NCBI RefSeq assembly: GCF_019222765.1
Contig: NZ_CP078145.1
Span: 4,898,001 to 4,962,000 of the forward strand
Length of the DNA stretch: 64,000 nucleotides
Source: Nocardia iowensis
GTDB lineage: Bacteria; Actinomycetota; Actinomycetes; Mycobacteriales; Mycobacteriaceae
Direction of reading: 5' to 3'
Positions 17,290 to 25,863 of this stretch are shown in pieces (position 1 is the stretch's first letter; each line of letters starts with the position of its first letter). Position numbers and translations under genes: made by a program. The notes under the pieces were generated by a model, which was not told the origin of the DNA, ran no database searches, and was given only the letters and a program-made list of their open reading frames with translations.

Positions 17290-18000
17290 TTACGCCGACA
17301 GCGTCGAAGTCACCCAGGACATGGCGCGCGAGATAGCCGTGCGGGAGGCGTCGGTGTCATCGATCGTGTCGAAGGCGTGGTGGGCGTCCGGCACGTCGAT
17401 CACCTCGAGTTCGGCTCGATGCCGGGTGGCCGCCGCGCTGAACGCGGCTACGGTGGCGGCGATCTCGGGGCGCTCGCGCCCCACCCGGGTCAACAGAATG
17501 GGCAGTCCAGTCGCCGACGCGAGCGCAGCCACCGGGTCGAACCGCGCATCGACCCGCCAGCCCGGCAACGGCGCGAGAACGGGATAGCTTGCCGCGACAC
17601 AACGTAACCACGATGGCGGCATGCGCAGCCAGTCGGCACTGAGCAGTCCGCCGCCGGAAAAGAACCACAACGCCACCCGATCGGGGCCTACGCCGGGCAG
17701 ATTTCGGGCCGTATCGACAGCCGCGGCCACCTCGTCCGCTGCGGCCGCGTAGTCGTCCAGCGAATACAGGTGGTGCTCCACGGTGATTCCGACAGCGCCA
17801 TGAGCTGCCGCCAACGATCCGTAGCCGACGAACACCGGCCAGTCGCGCGGCATCGCTTGCAGGTCCGGCGGCAGTGGCCCGCCAGGTACGAAGACAATGA
17901 TCGGCTCCGGCTCGCCGTTGATTTCCTGCGGACGGTAGATGTCGATGGCACCCGCACGTTCGCGGCGGACTTCGGCCACAGGCAGTACGAACGGACGCAT
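17290..18000 (-). CDS. Alpha/beta hydrolase, acetyl-esterase/dienelactone-hydrolase-like
   Basis: 236 aa from the Met at 18000 (254 aa if translation starts at 18054; no clear ribosome site decides). Seen: FVPGGPLPPD near the oxyanion loop, ALWFFSGGGLLS as the nucleophile elbow (Ser), and VPDAHHAFDT holding the probable catalytic His. The acid residue is not obvious. It is last in a minus-strand series SGNH hydrolase, MFS exporter, glycosyltransferase, and its stop is followed in frame by a monooxygenase remnant. Role unknown. Confidence 0.72.
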   Translation of the reverse strand: MRPFVLPVAEVRRERAGAIDIYRPQEINGEPEPIIVFVPGGPLPPDLQAMPRDWPVFVGYGSLAAAHGAVGITVEHHLYSLDDYAAAADEVAAAVDTARNLPGVGPDRVALWFFSGGGLLSADWLRMPPSWLRCVAASYPVLAPLPGWRVDARFDPVAALASATGLPILLTRVGRERPEIAATVAAFSAAATRHRAELEVIDVPDAHHAFDTIDDTDASRTAISRAMSWVTSTLSA

Positions 18001-18098
18001 ATACGGCGGAACCGGCACCACCCGATTAGACCTGACAACCTGAAGGCACCACAACCGATGTCCGGCGACAACGCTGGTTGTCCGAATTCACTTGGACT

Positions 18099-19352
18099 TC
18101 AGGGGATCTCGTCGACTGTGTCGAGCAAGGTTTCGAGGATGGTGAGGGCTTGTCCGGCACCGTCTTCAACGGCGATCCGATCGGCCAGCTGCCGGGCATT
18201 GTCCTGTAGTGAGGGGTCGGTCACAGCGGTGTGAATCGCTGAAACGAGCCGATCGGTGGTCAGTTTGCGGTGGGGAATGGTCGCGACGCTGACGCCGAGT
18301 TCGGTGAGGCGTCGTGCCCAGAAAGGTTGGTCCCCCATGGCGGGCACCGCGATTGCGGGCACACCGGCGCGCAGTCCCGCGGCGGTCGTCCCGGCCCCAC
18401 AGTGGTGGACAACCGCGGCCATTCGCGGGAAAAGCCAGTCGTGCGGCACCTCGCCGATCGTCGATATACCCTCATCGACCGCCTCGAGACCTGCCCAACC
18501 GGCCTGAATGACGCCGCGCACGCCGGCCGCACGCAAGGCGCGGCGCACGATATCGGACAGCCGCGCGGCCTGTCGCTCGGTGTTGACCAGGCTGCCGAAA
18601 CCGACGAACACCGGAGCCGGTCCAGCGTCGAGGAACGCGACCAATTCTGCCGGTGGCCGCCACGCCTTCGGGCGGGCAGGCCACCAGTAGCCGACCACCT
18701 CGAGATTCGGCCGCCAATCGACCGGTCGCGGCACCACCGTGGTCGAATACCCGTGCAGTACCGGCCATTCGGCCTCAGTTCGACGGCGCCGCAATGCTCG
18801 GGTCGACATCTTGGGCAACCCCAGTTGTCGCCGGAACTCACCGACGACACCGGAGTAGAGGCGATCGACAACCCATGCGCCCGCCCCGGCGGCCAGCCGG
18901 TTGCCACCAGCACCGGCCGACCAGGCGCCCAGGACCGCGGGTGGGTACTCGGCAGTGGCCGATAATGGCTGCAATCGCACACCAACCGACGGAATGCCTT
19001 TCGCCTCGGCGAGCGGATGTCCGGCCAACTCGGCCAGCGGTGACAGCAGCAGAGCGTCGGCAGGCTCATCGCGCAGAGCCGCCAGCACTCCTTCGCCGGT
19101 CGCGCGGACGCCGCTGGGCGCCCAGAAGGCCGCGAGCGCCCGAAGGGGATTCACATCCGAGAGGTCCGCGTCGATGCCGAGATCGGCATCGAGTTGTCGA
19201 AATTCCAGCCCGCAGCCGCTGACCAGGTCCGCGAACAGCGCGGGCGCGGCCACCACGACCTGATGCCCTGCCTGTTGTAAACGAACACCGATCCCCGTCA
19301 GTGGCGCGATATCTCCGCGACTACCGATACCGACGATCACGACTTTGCGCAA
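18099..19352 (-). CDS. GT1-family glycosyltransferase (macrolide-type/UGT-like)
   Basis: 417 aa, GT-B fold. N-terminal VGIGSRGDIAPLTGIGVRL matches the acceptor-side domain of GT28/GT1 enzymes such as sterol and antibiotic glycosyltransferases; the C-terminal donor site is HHCGAGTTAAGLRAGVP then GDQPFWARRL. Such enzymes glycosylate small hydrophobic aglycones with NDP-sugars, in making antibiotics or in self-protection. No sugar biosynthesis genes lie in the window, so a common UDP-sugar is the likely donor (inference). Downstream of the MFS exporter by 55 bp in the same direction. Confidence 0.88.
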   Translation of the reverse strand: MRKVVIVGIGSRGDIAPLTGIGVRLQQAGHQVVVAAPALFADLVSGCGLEFRQLDADLGIDADLSDVNPLRALAAFWAPSGVRATGEGVLAALRDEPADALLLSPLAELAGHPLAEAKGIPSVGVRLQPLSATAEYPPAVLGAWSAGAGGNRLAAGAGAWVVDRLYSGVVGEFRRQLGLPKMSTRALRRRRTEAEWPVLHGYSTTVVPRPVDWRPNLEVVGYWWPARPKAWRPPAELVAFLDAGPAPVFVGFGSLVNTERQAARLSDIVRRALRAAGVRGVIQAGWAGLEAVDEGISTIGEVPHDWLFPRMAAVVHHCGAGTTAAGLRAGVPAIAVPAMGDQPFWARRLTELGVSVATIPHRKLTTDRLVSAIHTAVTDPSLQDNARQLADRIAVEDGAGQALTILETLLDTVDEIP

Positions 19353-19407
19353 AACTCCCCCTTGTTTCCCGCTCGGGCGTGCGCGCCAGCCGCCGCGGCG
19401 GTCGGGC

Positions 19408-20943
19408 TCAGGCCGGTTTGGGTTCCTCGGCGTCGACTTCGGGGCCGGCCACGAAGTCTCGCTGCCTGATCAGCACGGCGGTCAGTACTGCCACGATGAT
19501 TGCGATACCGGCACCGACGGCCAGGATTTCGTCGAGCGCAGTCGAATAGCCTTGCGCGGCAGTCTGTGCCGCGAGGCCACGCTGTTGTTCGGGGAGCGAC
19601 TGGAGTGCCGTGCCCGCTTGTCCTTTGCTGGCCGCCATGGCGAACCGGTCGGCGTGCTCGGCCAGCGGCCCCTCGGACAGGGACGAACGCACGCTGTCCT
19701 GTATCCGTGCGGCGAGCAGACTGCCGAGCGCAGCGACGCCGATCGCGATCCCGACCTGGCGCGAGGTCGAATTGATTCCCGAGGCCATCCCCGCACGTTC
19801 CGGGGCGACCACCCCGACCGCGACGGCCGCCAACGGGACGTTGAGCAATCCCGCGCCCGCGCCCGCGGCGACGAACCCCGGCAGGAAATGCGTCCAGCTT
19901 CCGGCCGGGTCGCTGCCGCGCATCAGCCACAGCCCCACGGCGACCAGGACGAAACCGCCCGCGATGAGCAGGCCGGAGGGCACCATATTGCTGAGCCAAC
20001 CCGCCAGCCCCGCCGTCAAGAAGATCACCACGGTCATCGGGAGGAACCACAGCCCGACCTCGAACGCCGAATACTGCATGGCGCCTTGCAGGTAGATGGC
20101 GATAAAGGTGAACAGCGAGAACAGCGAGGCCGAAATGCCCCAGGCGGCGAGCAGCCCGCCGTTGAAGCTGGGCACCCGGAACAGGCTCAGATCGAACATC
20201 GGTGTCGCGGAACGACTCTCGATGACGAAGAACGCGACGAGCAGCACCGCGGCACCGATCAACGAGCCGAGGACGACAACCGATCCCCAGCCGTCGGGAT
20301 GGCTGCGAATCAGGCCGAAGACCAGCAGGGCCAGCGCCGCACTGAAGGTGATCGCGCCCGGCACGTCGACGCGGCGCTGTGCCGGGTCACGCGACTCGGT
20401 CATCCCGAAGACCGTGATCAGCAGGGCCGCGATGCCTACCGGCAGGTTGACCAGGAAGATCCAGCGCCAGGACAGTCCGCTGGTCAGGGCGCCGCCGAGC
20501 ACCGGCCCGATGGCCAGCGCGACGCCGGTGATCCCGCCGAACGCGCCGAACGCGATACCCCGCTCCTTCGGCGGGAATGCCGCGGCGAGCAGCGCCAGCG
20601 ACGTCGCGAACATGATCGCGCCGCCGACCCCCTGCAACGCACGGGACAGCGACAGCATCAGGACACCGTTCGCGAGGCCGCACAGCAGCGACGCGAGGGT
20701 GAAGATCACCAGACCGTAGGCGAAGACGATCCGACGGCCGACGAGATCGGCAACGGTCCCACCGGTCAGCAGGAAGGCCGCCAGGGTGAGGACGTAGGCG
20801 TCGATCACCCACTGCAGGTCGGTCAGCGTCGCGGTGAAGTGGGTTTGGATGTCCGGTAGCGCCACGTTCACGATCGTCACGTCGAGCAAGATCATGAATA
20901 CGCCGACACAAACACCGATCAGCGTCCACCATTTCGACTGCAT
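19408..20943 (-). CDS. MFS drug exporter, DHA2 (14-helix) type
   Basis: 511-aa inner-membrane drug:H+ antiporter. Seen: motif D1-like LDVTIVNVALPDIQ in helix 1, WVIDAYVLTLAAFLLTGG, the A-motif region ADLVGRRIVFAYG and motif C-type AIGPVLGGAL. Length and two extra central helices place it in the EmrB/QacA group. It lies between an SGNH hydrolase and a glycosyltransferase gene on the same strand, next to the biosynthetic region, and is the only drug-type exporter seen in this window. Export of the cluster product is a reasonable inference. Confidence 0.92.
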   Translation of the reverse strand: MQSKWWTLIGVCVGVFMILLDVTIVNVALPDIQTHFTATLTDLQWVIDAYVLTLAAFLLTGGTVADLVGRRIVFAYGLVIFTLASLLCGLANGVLMLSLSRALQGVGGAIMFATSLALLAAAFPPKERGIAFGAFGGITGVALAIGPVLGGALTSGLSWRWIFLVNLPVGIAALLITVFGMTESRDPAQRRVDVPGAITFSAALALLVFGLIRSHPDGWGSVVVLGSLIGAAVLLVAFFVIESRSATPMFDLSLFRVPSFNGGLLAAWGISASLFSLFTFIAIYLQGAMQYSAFEVGLWFLPMTVVIFLTAGLAGWLSNMVPSGLLIAGGFVLVAVGLWLMRGSDPAGSWTHFLPGFVAAGAGAGLLNVPLAAVAVGVVAPERAGMASGINSTSRQVGIAIGVAALGSLLAARIQDSVRSSLSEGPLAEHADRFAMAASKGQAGTALQSLPEQQRGLAAQTAAQGYSTALDEILAVGAGIAIIVAVLTAVLIRQRDFVAGPEVDAEEPKPA

Positions 20944-21012
20944 CTTGCGTTCCCCTCGAAGAAGGTCCTGGATGCGCGCACGCTCAGAATAGTCCCGCCC
21001 GGTAGGCAGCCG

Positions 21013-21684
21013 CTATCGTTGCGCGGAGAGCGCCTTGATCATTTCCGCGGCCAATACCGCGTGTCCGGCCATCGAGAAGTGCATCCGGTCCGCGCTCAAC
21101 AGATTCGACCGCAGCCGGGCCGGGTGCTCCGAGACGTCGACCAGAATCGCGTCGTAGCAGGCGGCGACGTCGTCGGTGAGATCGATCAGCGCCTGCAATC
21201 GTGCACGCAGTGCAGGTCTGCGCGGCCTGATCTTGACGTCGACGAACGTGAACATCGTTATGCGAGCGCCGATCTCACCTATCGCCGTGCAGATCGTGTC
21301 GAGGTTGGCGCGGATGGCCCGCACATCCGGCTCCGGCTGCAACAGGTCGTTGGCCCCGCAGTTGACGTGGACGAGGTCCGGTTCGAACCGCAGCACCGGA
21401 TCCAGTTGCGTGGCAACGACTTCACCAGTCACCGCGCCGAGCCTGCCGGTGTTCAGATAGGCGAGGTCGGGCTGCACCCGACGCAATGCCGCGGCCACGC
21501 GATCCGCCCACGGGATGGTCCGATAGCCGGGGCTCGGATCCCCGGTGCCCGCGGCGACACTGTCCCCCAGCACCGCGTATCTGCGCCACGGCGCGCCCGC
21601 GAGTAGTTCGTCGGACGCGCGGTCGTCGAGACAGTACGGATCGGTGTCCTCGGTCAGGATCGGTTGCGCCAACGGATCGGACAT
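21013..21684 (-). CDS. SGNH/GDSL-family hydrolase
   Basis: 223 aa. Block I Ser in VLGDSVAAGTGD, block II/III Gly and Asn in NTGRLGA and NCGANDLL, and the final Asp/His in DRMHFSMAGH are all present. These enzymes cleave esters or acyl groups. Start ATG at 21684 has GAGGAGCG upstream; an open frame continues further but without similarity. No signal peptide, so intracellular. First of the minus-strand set with the MFS exporter; divergent from the aminotransferase at 21873. Confidence 0.85.
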   Translation of the reverse strand: MSDPLAQPILTEDTDPYCLDDRASDELLAGAPWRRYAVLGDSVAAGTGDPSPGYRTIPWADRVAAALRRVQPDLAYLNTGRLGAVTGEVVATQLDPVLRFEPDLVHVNCGANDLLQPEPDVRAIRANLDTICTAIGEIGARITMFTFVDVKIRPRRPALRARLQALIDLTDDVAACYDAILVDVSEHPARLRSNLLSADRMHFSMAGHAVLAAEMIKALSAQR

Positions 21685-21733
21685 ACTCGCTCCTCGCGAT
21701 TCGTCGCGCCATCGTATCCGGCCCGCCACCGCA

Positions 21734-21800
21734 CCGAGAAGCTCTCGGCCACTACCCGTTCCACCCGACCGGACGAGAACTGCCGCGAACCCGTCGCGGC
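21734..21800. promoter_or_regulatory. Two inverted repeats in divergent promoter region
   Basis: Between the SGNH hydrolase and aminotransferase starts: CCGAGA-AGC-TCTCGG (21734-21748) and GCCGCGA-ACCCG-TCGCGGC (21782-21800). Both have perfect arms. GC-rich DNA gives chance palindromes, so this is weak support for operators. Confidence 0.35.
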
Positions 21801-21872
21801 ACCGCGCCGCGGTCTTAGCATCGGTGACGTGGCAGCTGACCTCCGCAAACCGCCGCCGGAGCCGGTGCGGCG

Positions 21873-23126
21873 ATGACCCGGCAGACGACTCGACCGGCAG
21901 CACCGGCCGCCGATGTACTCGATGGTCACGGCAGGCTCTTGAGCAAGGCGATGGCGCGCATGCTCGGCTCGATCGGCGCCCCGGTCGAGCAGTCGAGCAG
22001 CGGTTGTCATGTCGTCGACCAGGCGGGCGTCGAATACCTGTCGTGCGGTGGCTACGGAGTGTTCTTGCTCGGTCACTGCCACCCGCGAGTGGTCGACGCG
22101 GTGGTCGGGCAGGTGCGTACCCGGCCGCTCGGTTCCCGCCTGCTGGTGGACCCGGACATCGTGCGGGCCGCCGAGGCGCTGATCGGTATCGCGCCGCCGG
22201 GGCTGGCGCACGTGACGTTCACGAACTCCGGTGCCGAAGCCGTCGAGATCGGCCTCAAACTGGCCAGGGCGACGGGACGTCATCGAATCATCGCCATGGA
22301 AAACGGGTTTCACGGCAAGACCATGGGTGCGCTGTCGGTCACCGGAAATGAGCGCTACCGCAAGCCCTTCGGTGCGTTGCTGCCCGGCGTCGAGCACGTC
22401 CGGTTCGACGATATCGCGGCCCTCGACAGCGCATTGGCGACCGGCGGGCCCGCCACGGTCATCGTCGAGCCGGTCCAAGCCGAAGGCGGCGTCCGGATCC
22501 CGCGGGCCGGGTATCTAGCCGCAGTGCGGGAGCGTTGCGACGCGCACGGCGCCCTGCTCATCGTGGACGAGATCCAGACCGGACTCGGCAGGCTCGGCCG
22601 CGAATGGGGCTGCTCGTTCGAGGACGTGGCGCCGGATATCCTGTTGTCCGGCAAGATTCTCGGCGGCGGCGTCTACCCCGTCGGCGCTGCGCTGGCGACG
22701 TCGCGGGTGCATCGGCCGTTCGACCGGGTCCCGTTCCTGCACACGTCCACCTTCGGTGGCAATCCGGCCGCCGCCGCGGCTATCCGCGCCGCGTTGGCGG
22801 TGATCGCGGACGAACATCTGGTCACCCGCAGCGCTGAACTCGGGGCGCTGCTGCTGCCGCAGGTCCGCGAGCTCGTCTTCGCGGGCTGCCCGCAGTTGGT
22901 CCGCGAGGTGCGCGGGCGCGGACTGCTGATCGGCATCGAATTCGTCGGCGCGGGCGCGGCGCTGAACATGATGCGGGAAATGTTGCGCCGCAGGGTGATC
23001 ACCTCCTACTCCCTGAACGCCGACCAGGTGCTGCGACTGACGCCGCCCGCGTTGTTGAGCGCGTCCGACGTGGATTGGCTGCTGTCGGCCTTACAGGCGG
23101 CCGCCCTGGAAATCGGTAGAGCGTAA
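21873..23126 (+). CDS. Class III PLP aminotransferase
   Basis: 417 aa, related to acetylornithine, putrescine and lysine 6-aminotransferases. Seen: FTNSGAEAVEIGLKLAR, the IVDEIQTGLGRLG block with Asp for the PLP ring nitrogen, and SGKILGGGVYPVGA with the Schiff-base Lys. The amino donor cannot be told. It shares one base with the acyl-CoA dehydrogenase-like gene after it (TAATG), so the two are translated together. In a natural-product setting such a pair can make an amino- or cyclic-amine starter unit; this is inference. Divergent from the SGNH/exporter operon. Confidence 0.88.
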   Translation: MTRQTTRPAAPAADVLDGHGRLLSKAMARMLGSIGAPVEQSSSGCHVVDQAGVEYLSCGGYGVFLLGHCHPRVVDAVVGQVRTRPLGSRLLVDPDIVRAAEALIGIAPPGLAHVTFTNSGAEAVEIGLKLARATGRHRIIAMENGFHGKTMGALSVTGNERYRKPFGALLPGVEHVRFDDIAALDSALATGGPATVIVEPVQAEGGVRIPRAGYLAAVRERCDAHGALLIVDEIQTGLGRLGREWGCSFEDVAPDILLSGKILGGGVYPVGAALATSRVHRPFDRVPFLHTSTFGGNPAAAAAIRAALAVIADEHLVTRSAELGALLLPQVRELVFAGCPQLVREVRGRGLLIGIEFVGAGAALNMMREMLRRRVITSYSLNADQVLRLTPPALLSASDVDWLLSALQAAALEIGRA

Positions 23127-24253
23127 TGGAATTCCTGCGAGTCGAGCGCGCGTGCCTGGCCGCCTTCCTACCCGAGCTGGCCGACGGCCTCGACGCGATG
23201 CTCCTCGCCGAATGCGAGCGAGCACGCGGCCCCGCGATCGAGCTGTTCCGCAGCAGCGGCGGCCCGGGGCTGCTGGTCCCGAAGCGGTATCACGGGCGCG
23301 GCGCGAGCGCCGTCGACGCCGTCCGCATCCAGCGCGCGGTGGCGGCGCGTGCCCCGTCGCTGGCGATCGCCAGCACCATGCACCATTTCTCGGTCGCCAC
23401 CGTGACCGCCCTTGCCGAGAGCAACCAGGGCGCCGAATGGCTGCTGCTGCGCTCGATCGCCGACAAATCGATGCTGGTGGCGTCCGGCTTCGCCGAAGGC
23501 CGACCCGGCCAGCACATCCTGAAGCCCGCGCTGCATGCGCGGCGCGTACCAGGTGGCTTCCTGGTGACGGGATCGAAGAAGCCGTGCAGCCTCACCTGGT
23601 CGATGGATGTGCTGACGGCGAGCGCCCAGATACCGGCAGACCTCGGTACCTCTGGCGAACCGGCATTGGTCGTTTTGCAGATTTCCGCCGACAGTCCGGG
23701 GATCACCCGAAAACCGTTCTGGGCCAACCCCGTACTCGCCGGGGCGGAAAGCGACGAAATAGTCCTCACCGACGTGTTCGTGCCCGAGCAGTTGGCGGTG
23801 GTCGCCGAACAGGCAGGCGACCGAATGGATCCGGTGCACACCCGTGGGTTCGTCTGGTTCGAGCTGCTGATCTGCGCGTCCTACCTTGGTATAGCCAGTG
23901 GCTTGGCCGAACGGGTGATCCGCGAGCAGCGCGGCACCGCGAGCGAACGATGCCAGGTCGCGGCACCATTGGAGACCGCGATGGCCGCACTCGAAGGCGT
24001 CGCGGGCGAGGTCGATGGTGGCAGCGCCGATCTCGGCAAAGTGCTGCTGATCCGCTACGGGGTGCAGCGGGCGATCGAGGGCGCGAGCATGCACGCCGCC
24101 GCTCTGGCGGGCGGGCTGAGCTTCATCACCGGTGCCGACGTGGGGTACCTGCTGGCCGCTTCGCGGGCGCTGGCCTATCATCCGCCCTCGTTCGGGTCGG
24201 CGGCCGAGGCGCTGGACGGCTATCTGCGCGGTGAGTCGATCACGCTGGCCTGA
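23126..24253 (+). CDS. Acyl-CoA dehydrogenase-like protein
   Basis: 375-aa protein with the three-part acyl-CoA dehydrogenase fold: an N-terminal helical part up to about residue 110 (with LLVPKRYHGRGASAVD), the beta domain with GGFLVTGSKKPCSLTWSMD, and the C-terminal helices (LGKVLLIRYGVQRAIEG). The usual catalytic Glu cannot be placed with certainty. Family members desaturate acyl-CoA or acyl-carrier protein substrates with FAD, and variants act as hydroxylases. It overlaps the aminotransferase at its start and the convergent AMP ligase by 34 bp at its end. A substrate on the carrier protein at 29029 is a possibility, not shown. Confidence 0.83.
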   Translation: MEFLRVERACLAAFLPELADGLDAMLLAECERARGPAIELFRSSGGPGLLVPKRYHGRGASAVDAVRIQRAVAARAPSLAIASTMHHFSVATVTALAESNQGAEWLLLRSIADKSMLVASGFAEGRPGQHILKPALHARRVPGGFLVTGSKKPCSLTWSMDVLTASAQIPADLGTSGEPALVVLQISADSPGITRKPFWANPVLAGAESDEIVLTDVFVPEQLAVVAEQAGDRMDPVHTRGFVWFELLICASYLGIASGLAERVIREQRGTASERCQVAAPLETAMAALEGVAGEVDGGSADLGKVLLIRYGVQRAIEGASMHAAALAGGLSFITGADVGYLLAASRALAYHPPSFGSAAEALDGYLRGESITLA

Positions 24254-25863
24254 CGCGAATCCGCTTTACCGGCAAGGTCGCGGCGAAGTGCGACCTTGTC
24301 CACCTTGCCGAGGTGGGTGAGCGGCAATTCCGCTACCGTCGCCAGCTGATCCGGCCACTTGTACTCCGCGACGCCGCGCCCGTCCAGGAAGTCCCTTAGC
24401 TCACCGAGGGTGAGTGCCGCGCCAGAAACGACTACAGCGCAGGTCTTCTCACCCATCAGCCGGTCCGGCACCGCGACGACGGACACCCGGCGTACCGCGG
24501 GATGAGCCAGGATGTGGGCTTCGACCTCCTCGGCGGATACCTTCTCGCCCCCGCGATTGACAATGTCCTTGACCCGGCCCTCCACCACCAGGCAGCCGTC
24601 GGCGGTGCGCCGCGCGAGGTCACCGGTGCGCAGGAATCCGTCCGCGGTGAAGGCGCTCGCATTGGCGGCCTCGGCCCGGTAGTAGCCACGAATCGTGGTG
24701 GGCCCCCGGAACAACAGGTGGCCAACGGTTTCCGGCCGCACCTCGTGGTCAGCGTCGTCGACGATTCGCCACTCGTCGGCCTCGGACAGCGGCCTGCCCT
24801 GGGTGGTGTACCGGCGCTCCGGATCGTCGCCGGGCCGGGTGAAAACCAGTGGCCCCTCCCCCATCCCGAACCATTGGGTCAGCGTGCAGCCGAGCTCCGG
24901 CTCGACCCGTCTGGCGATCTGTTCCGGCAGCCGTGCCCCGCCGACTTCGAGCACGAGCCCGGACAGATCCGCGTCGAATTCCATTGCCAGATCGAGCCAC
25001 AACGTCACGAAGGAGGGCATCAGGGTGGTGAGCGTCGGATGTTCGGCGGCAATCAACGGGAACGCCTCGTCCGGGCTCGGGGTCGCGGCCAGCACCGCCG
25101 TGGCGCCGGCGCGCAGCGCGCCGAGGACGCCGGGACAGCCGAGTCCGGCGTTGTGCGCCACCGGAACTACCGCGAGATACACGCCCGCCGCGTCGAATCC
25201 CATCTGCTCGGCGGTCGCGCGCAGCTGAAACGCGTAGTCATCGTGGGTTCGCGGGATCAGTTTCGCGGTTCCGGTGGTGCCGCCGGAGAGCAGTAGCAGC
25301 GCCACCGACGACGGGTCCGGCGCGGGCAGCGCCCGTGCTGAGGTCGACTCGAGGTCGGTCAACGCGACGAATTCGTCCGGCTCTCCGACCACGATCACCC
25401 TACGCACGGTGGGTGCCGCCGCAACGACATCGCGCGCCAGCGCGCGATAGTCCATGCCTCGATATCGGTCGGCGACAACGTAACCCGTCGCGTCGGTGTG
25501 CAGGCACAGCTGAGTGATCTCGGTCTGGCGATGCGCGGGCAAGGCCAGCACGGGGATGACGCCGACGCGGAACAGCGCGACGCAGACCACCACGAACTCG
25601 ACGATGTTCGGCAGTTGGACGACCACCCGGTCACCCGGCTGAAAACCGCGTTCGAGCAGCCCCCAGGCAATGCGGTCCGCCCAGTGATCGAGCTCGGCGT
25701 AGCTCCATCGGCGTCGTCCGGCGACGACCGCGATCTTGCCTGCCTGCCGGTCGTCGGCGGTCCGGAGCAGGTCGCCGAGCCGCTCGCCACGCCAGTAGCC
25801 GTCGCGTCGGTATCGCGCCGCATCGGCCGGTGGCGTGCCGGGAAAGTCGCCGCGGCCGTTCAT
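24220..25863 (-). CDS. Salicylate-type aryl-AMP ligase (EntE/YbtE-like)
   Basis: 547-aa stand-alone adenylation enzyme that should activate an aryl acid and load it on the ArCP of NRPS 1. N-terminal YRRDGYWRGERLGDLL is typical of DHB/salicylate-AMP ligases; LLSGGTTGTAKLIPRTH is the P-loop; GRVKDIVNRGGEKVSAEE is motif A8; the Lys of HLGKVDK ends it. By eye alignment to DhbE, HNAGLGCPG gives Asn235 and Cys240 and FGMGEGPLVF gives Leu337; Cys240 and Leu337 are the salicylate signature, while Ala at 236 (usually Tyr/Phe) is odd and could widen the pocket. Overlaps the FMN-oxygenase gene before it by ATGA. Confidence 0.88.
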   Translation of the reverse strand: MNGRGDFPGTPPADAARYRRDGYWRGERLGDLLRTADDRQAGKIAVVAGRRRWSYAELDHWADRIAWGLLERGFQPGDRVVVQLPNIVEFVVVCVALFRVGVIPVLALPAHRQTEITQLCLHTDATGYVVADRYRGMDYRALARDVVAAAPTVRRVIVVGEPDEFVALTDLESTSARALPAPDPSSVALLLLSGGTTGTAKLIPRTHDDYAFQLRATAEQMGFDAAGVYLAVVPVAHNAGLGCPGVLGALRAGATAVLAATPSPDEAFPLIAAEHPTLTTLMPSFVTLWLDLAMEFDADLSGLVLEVGGARLPEQIARRVEPELGCTLTQWFGMGEGPLVFTRPGDDPERRYTTQGRPLSEADEWRIVDDADHEVRPETVGHLLFRGPTTIRGYYRAEAANASAFTADGFLRTGDLARRTADGCLVVEGRVKDIVNRGGEKVSAEEVEAHILAHPAVRRVSVVAVPDRLMGEKTCAVVVSGAALTLGELRDFLDGRGVAEYKWPDQLATVAELPLTHLGKVDKVALRRDLAGKADSRQASVIDSPRR

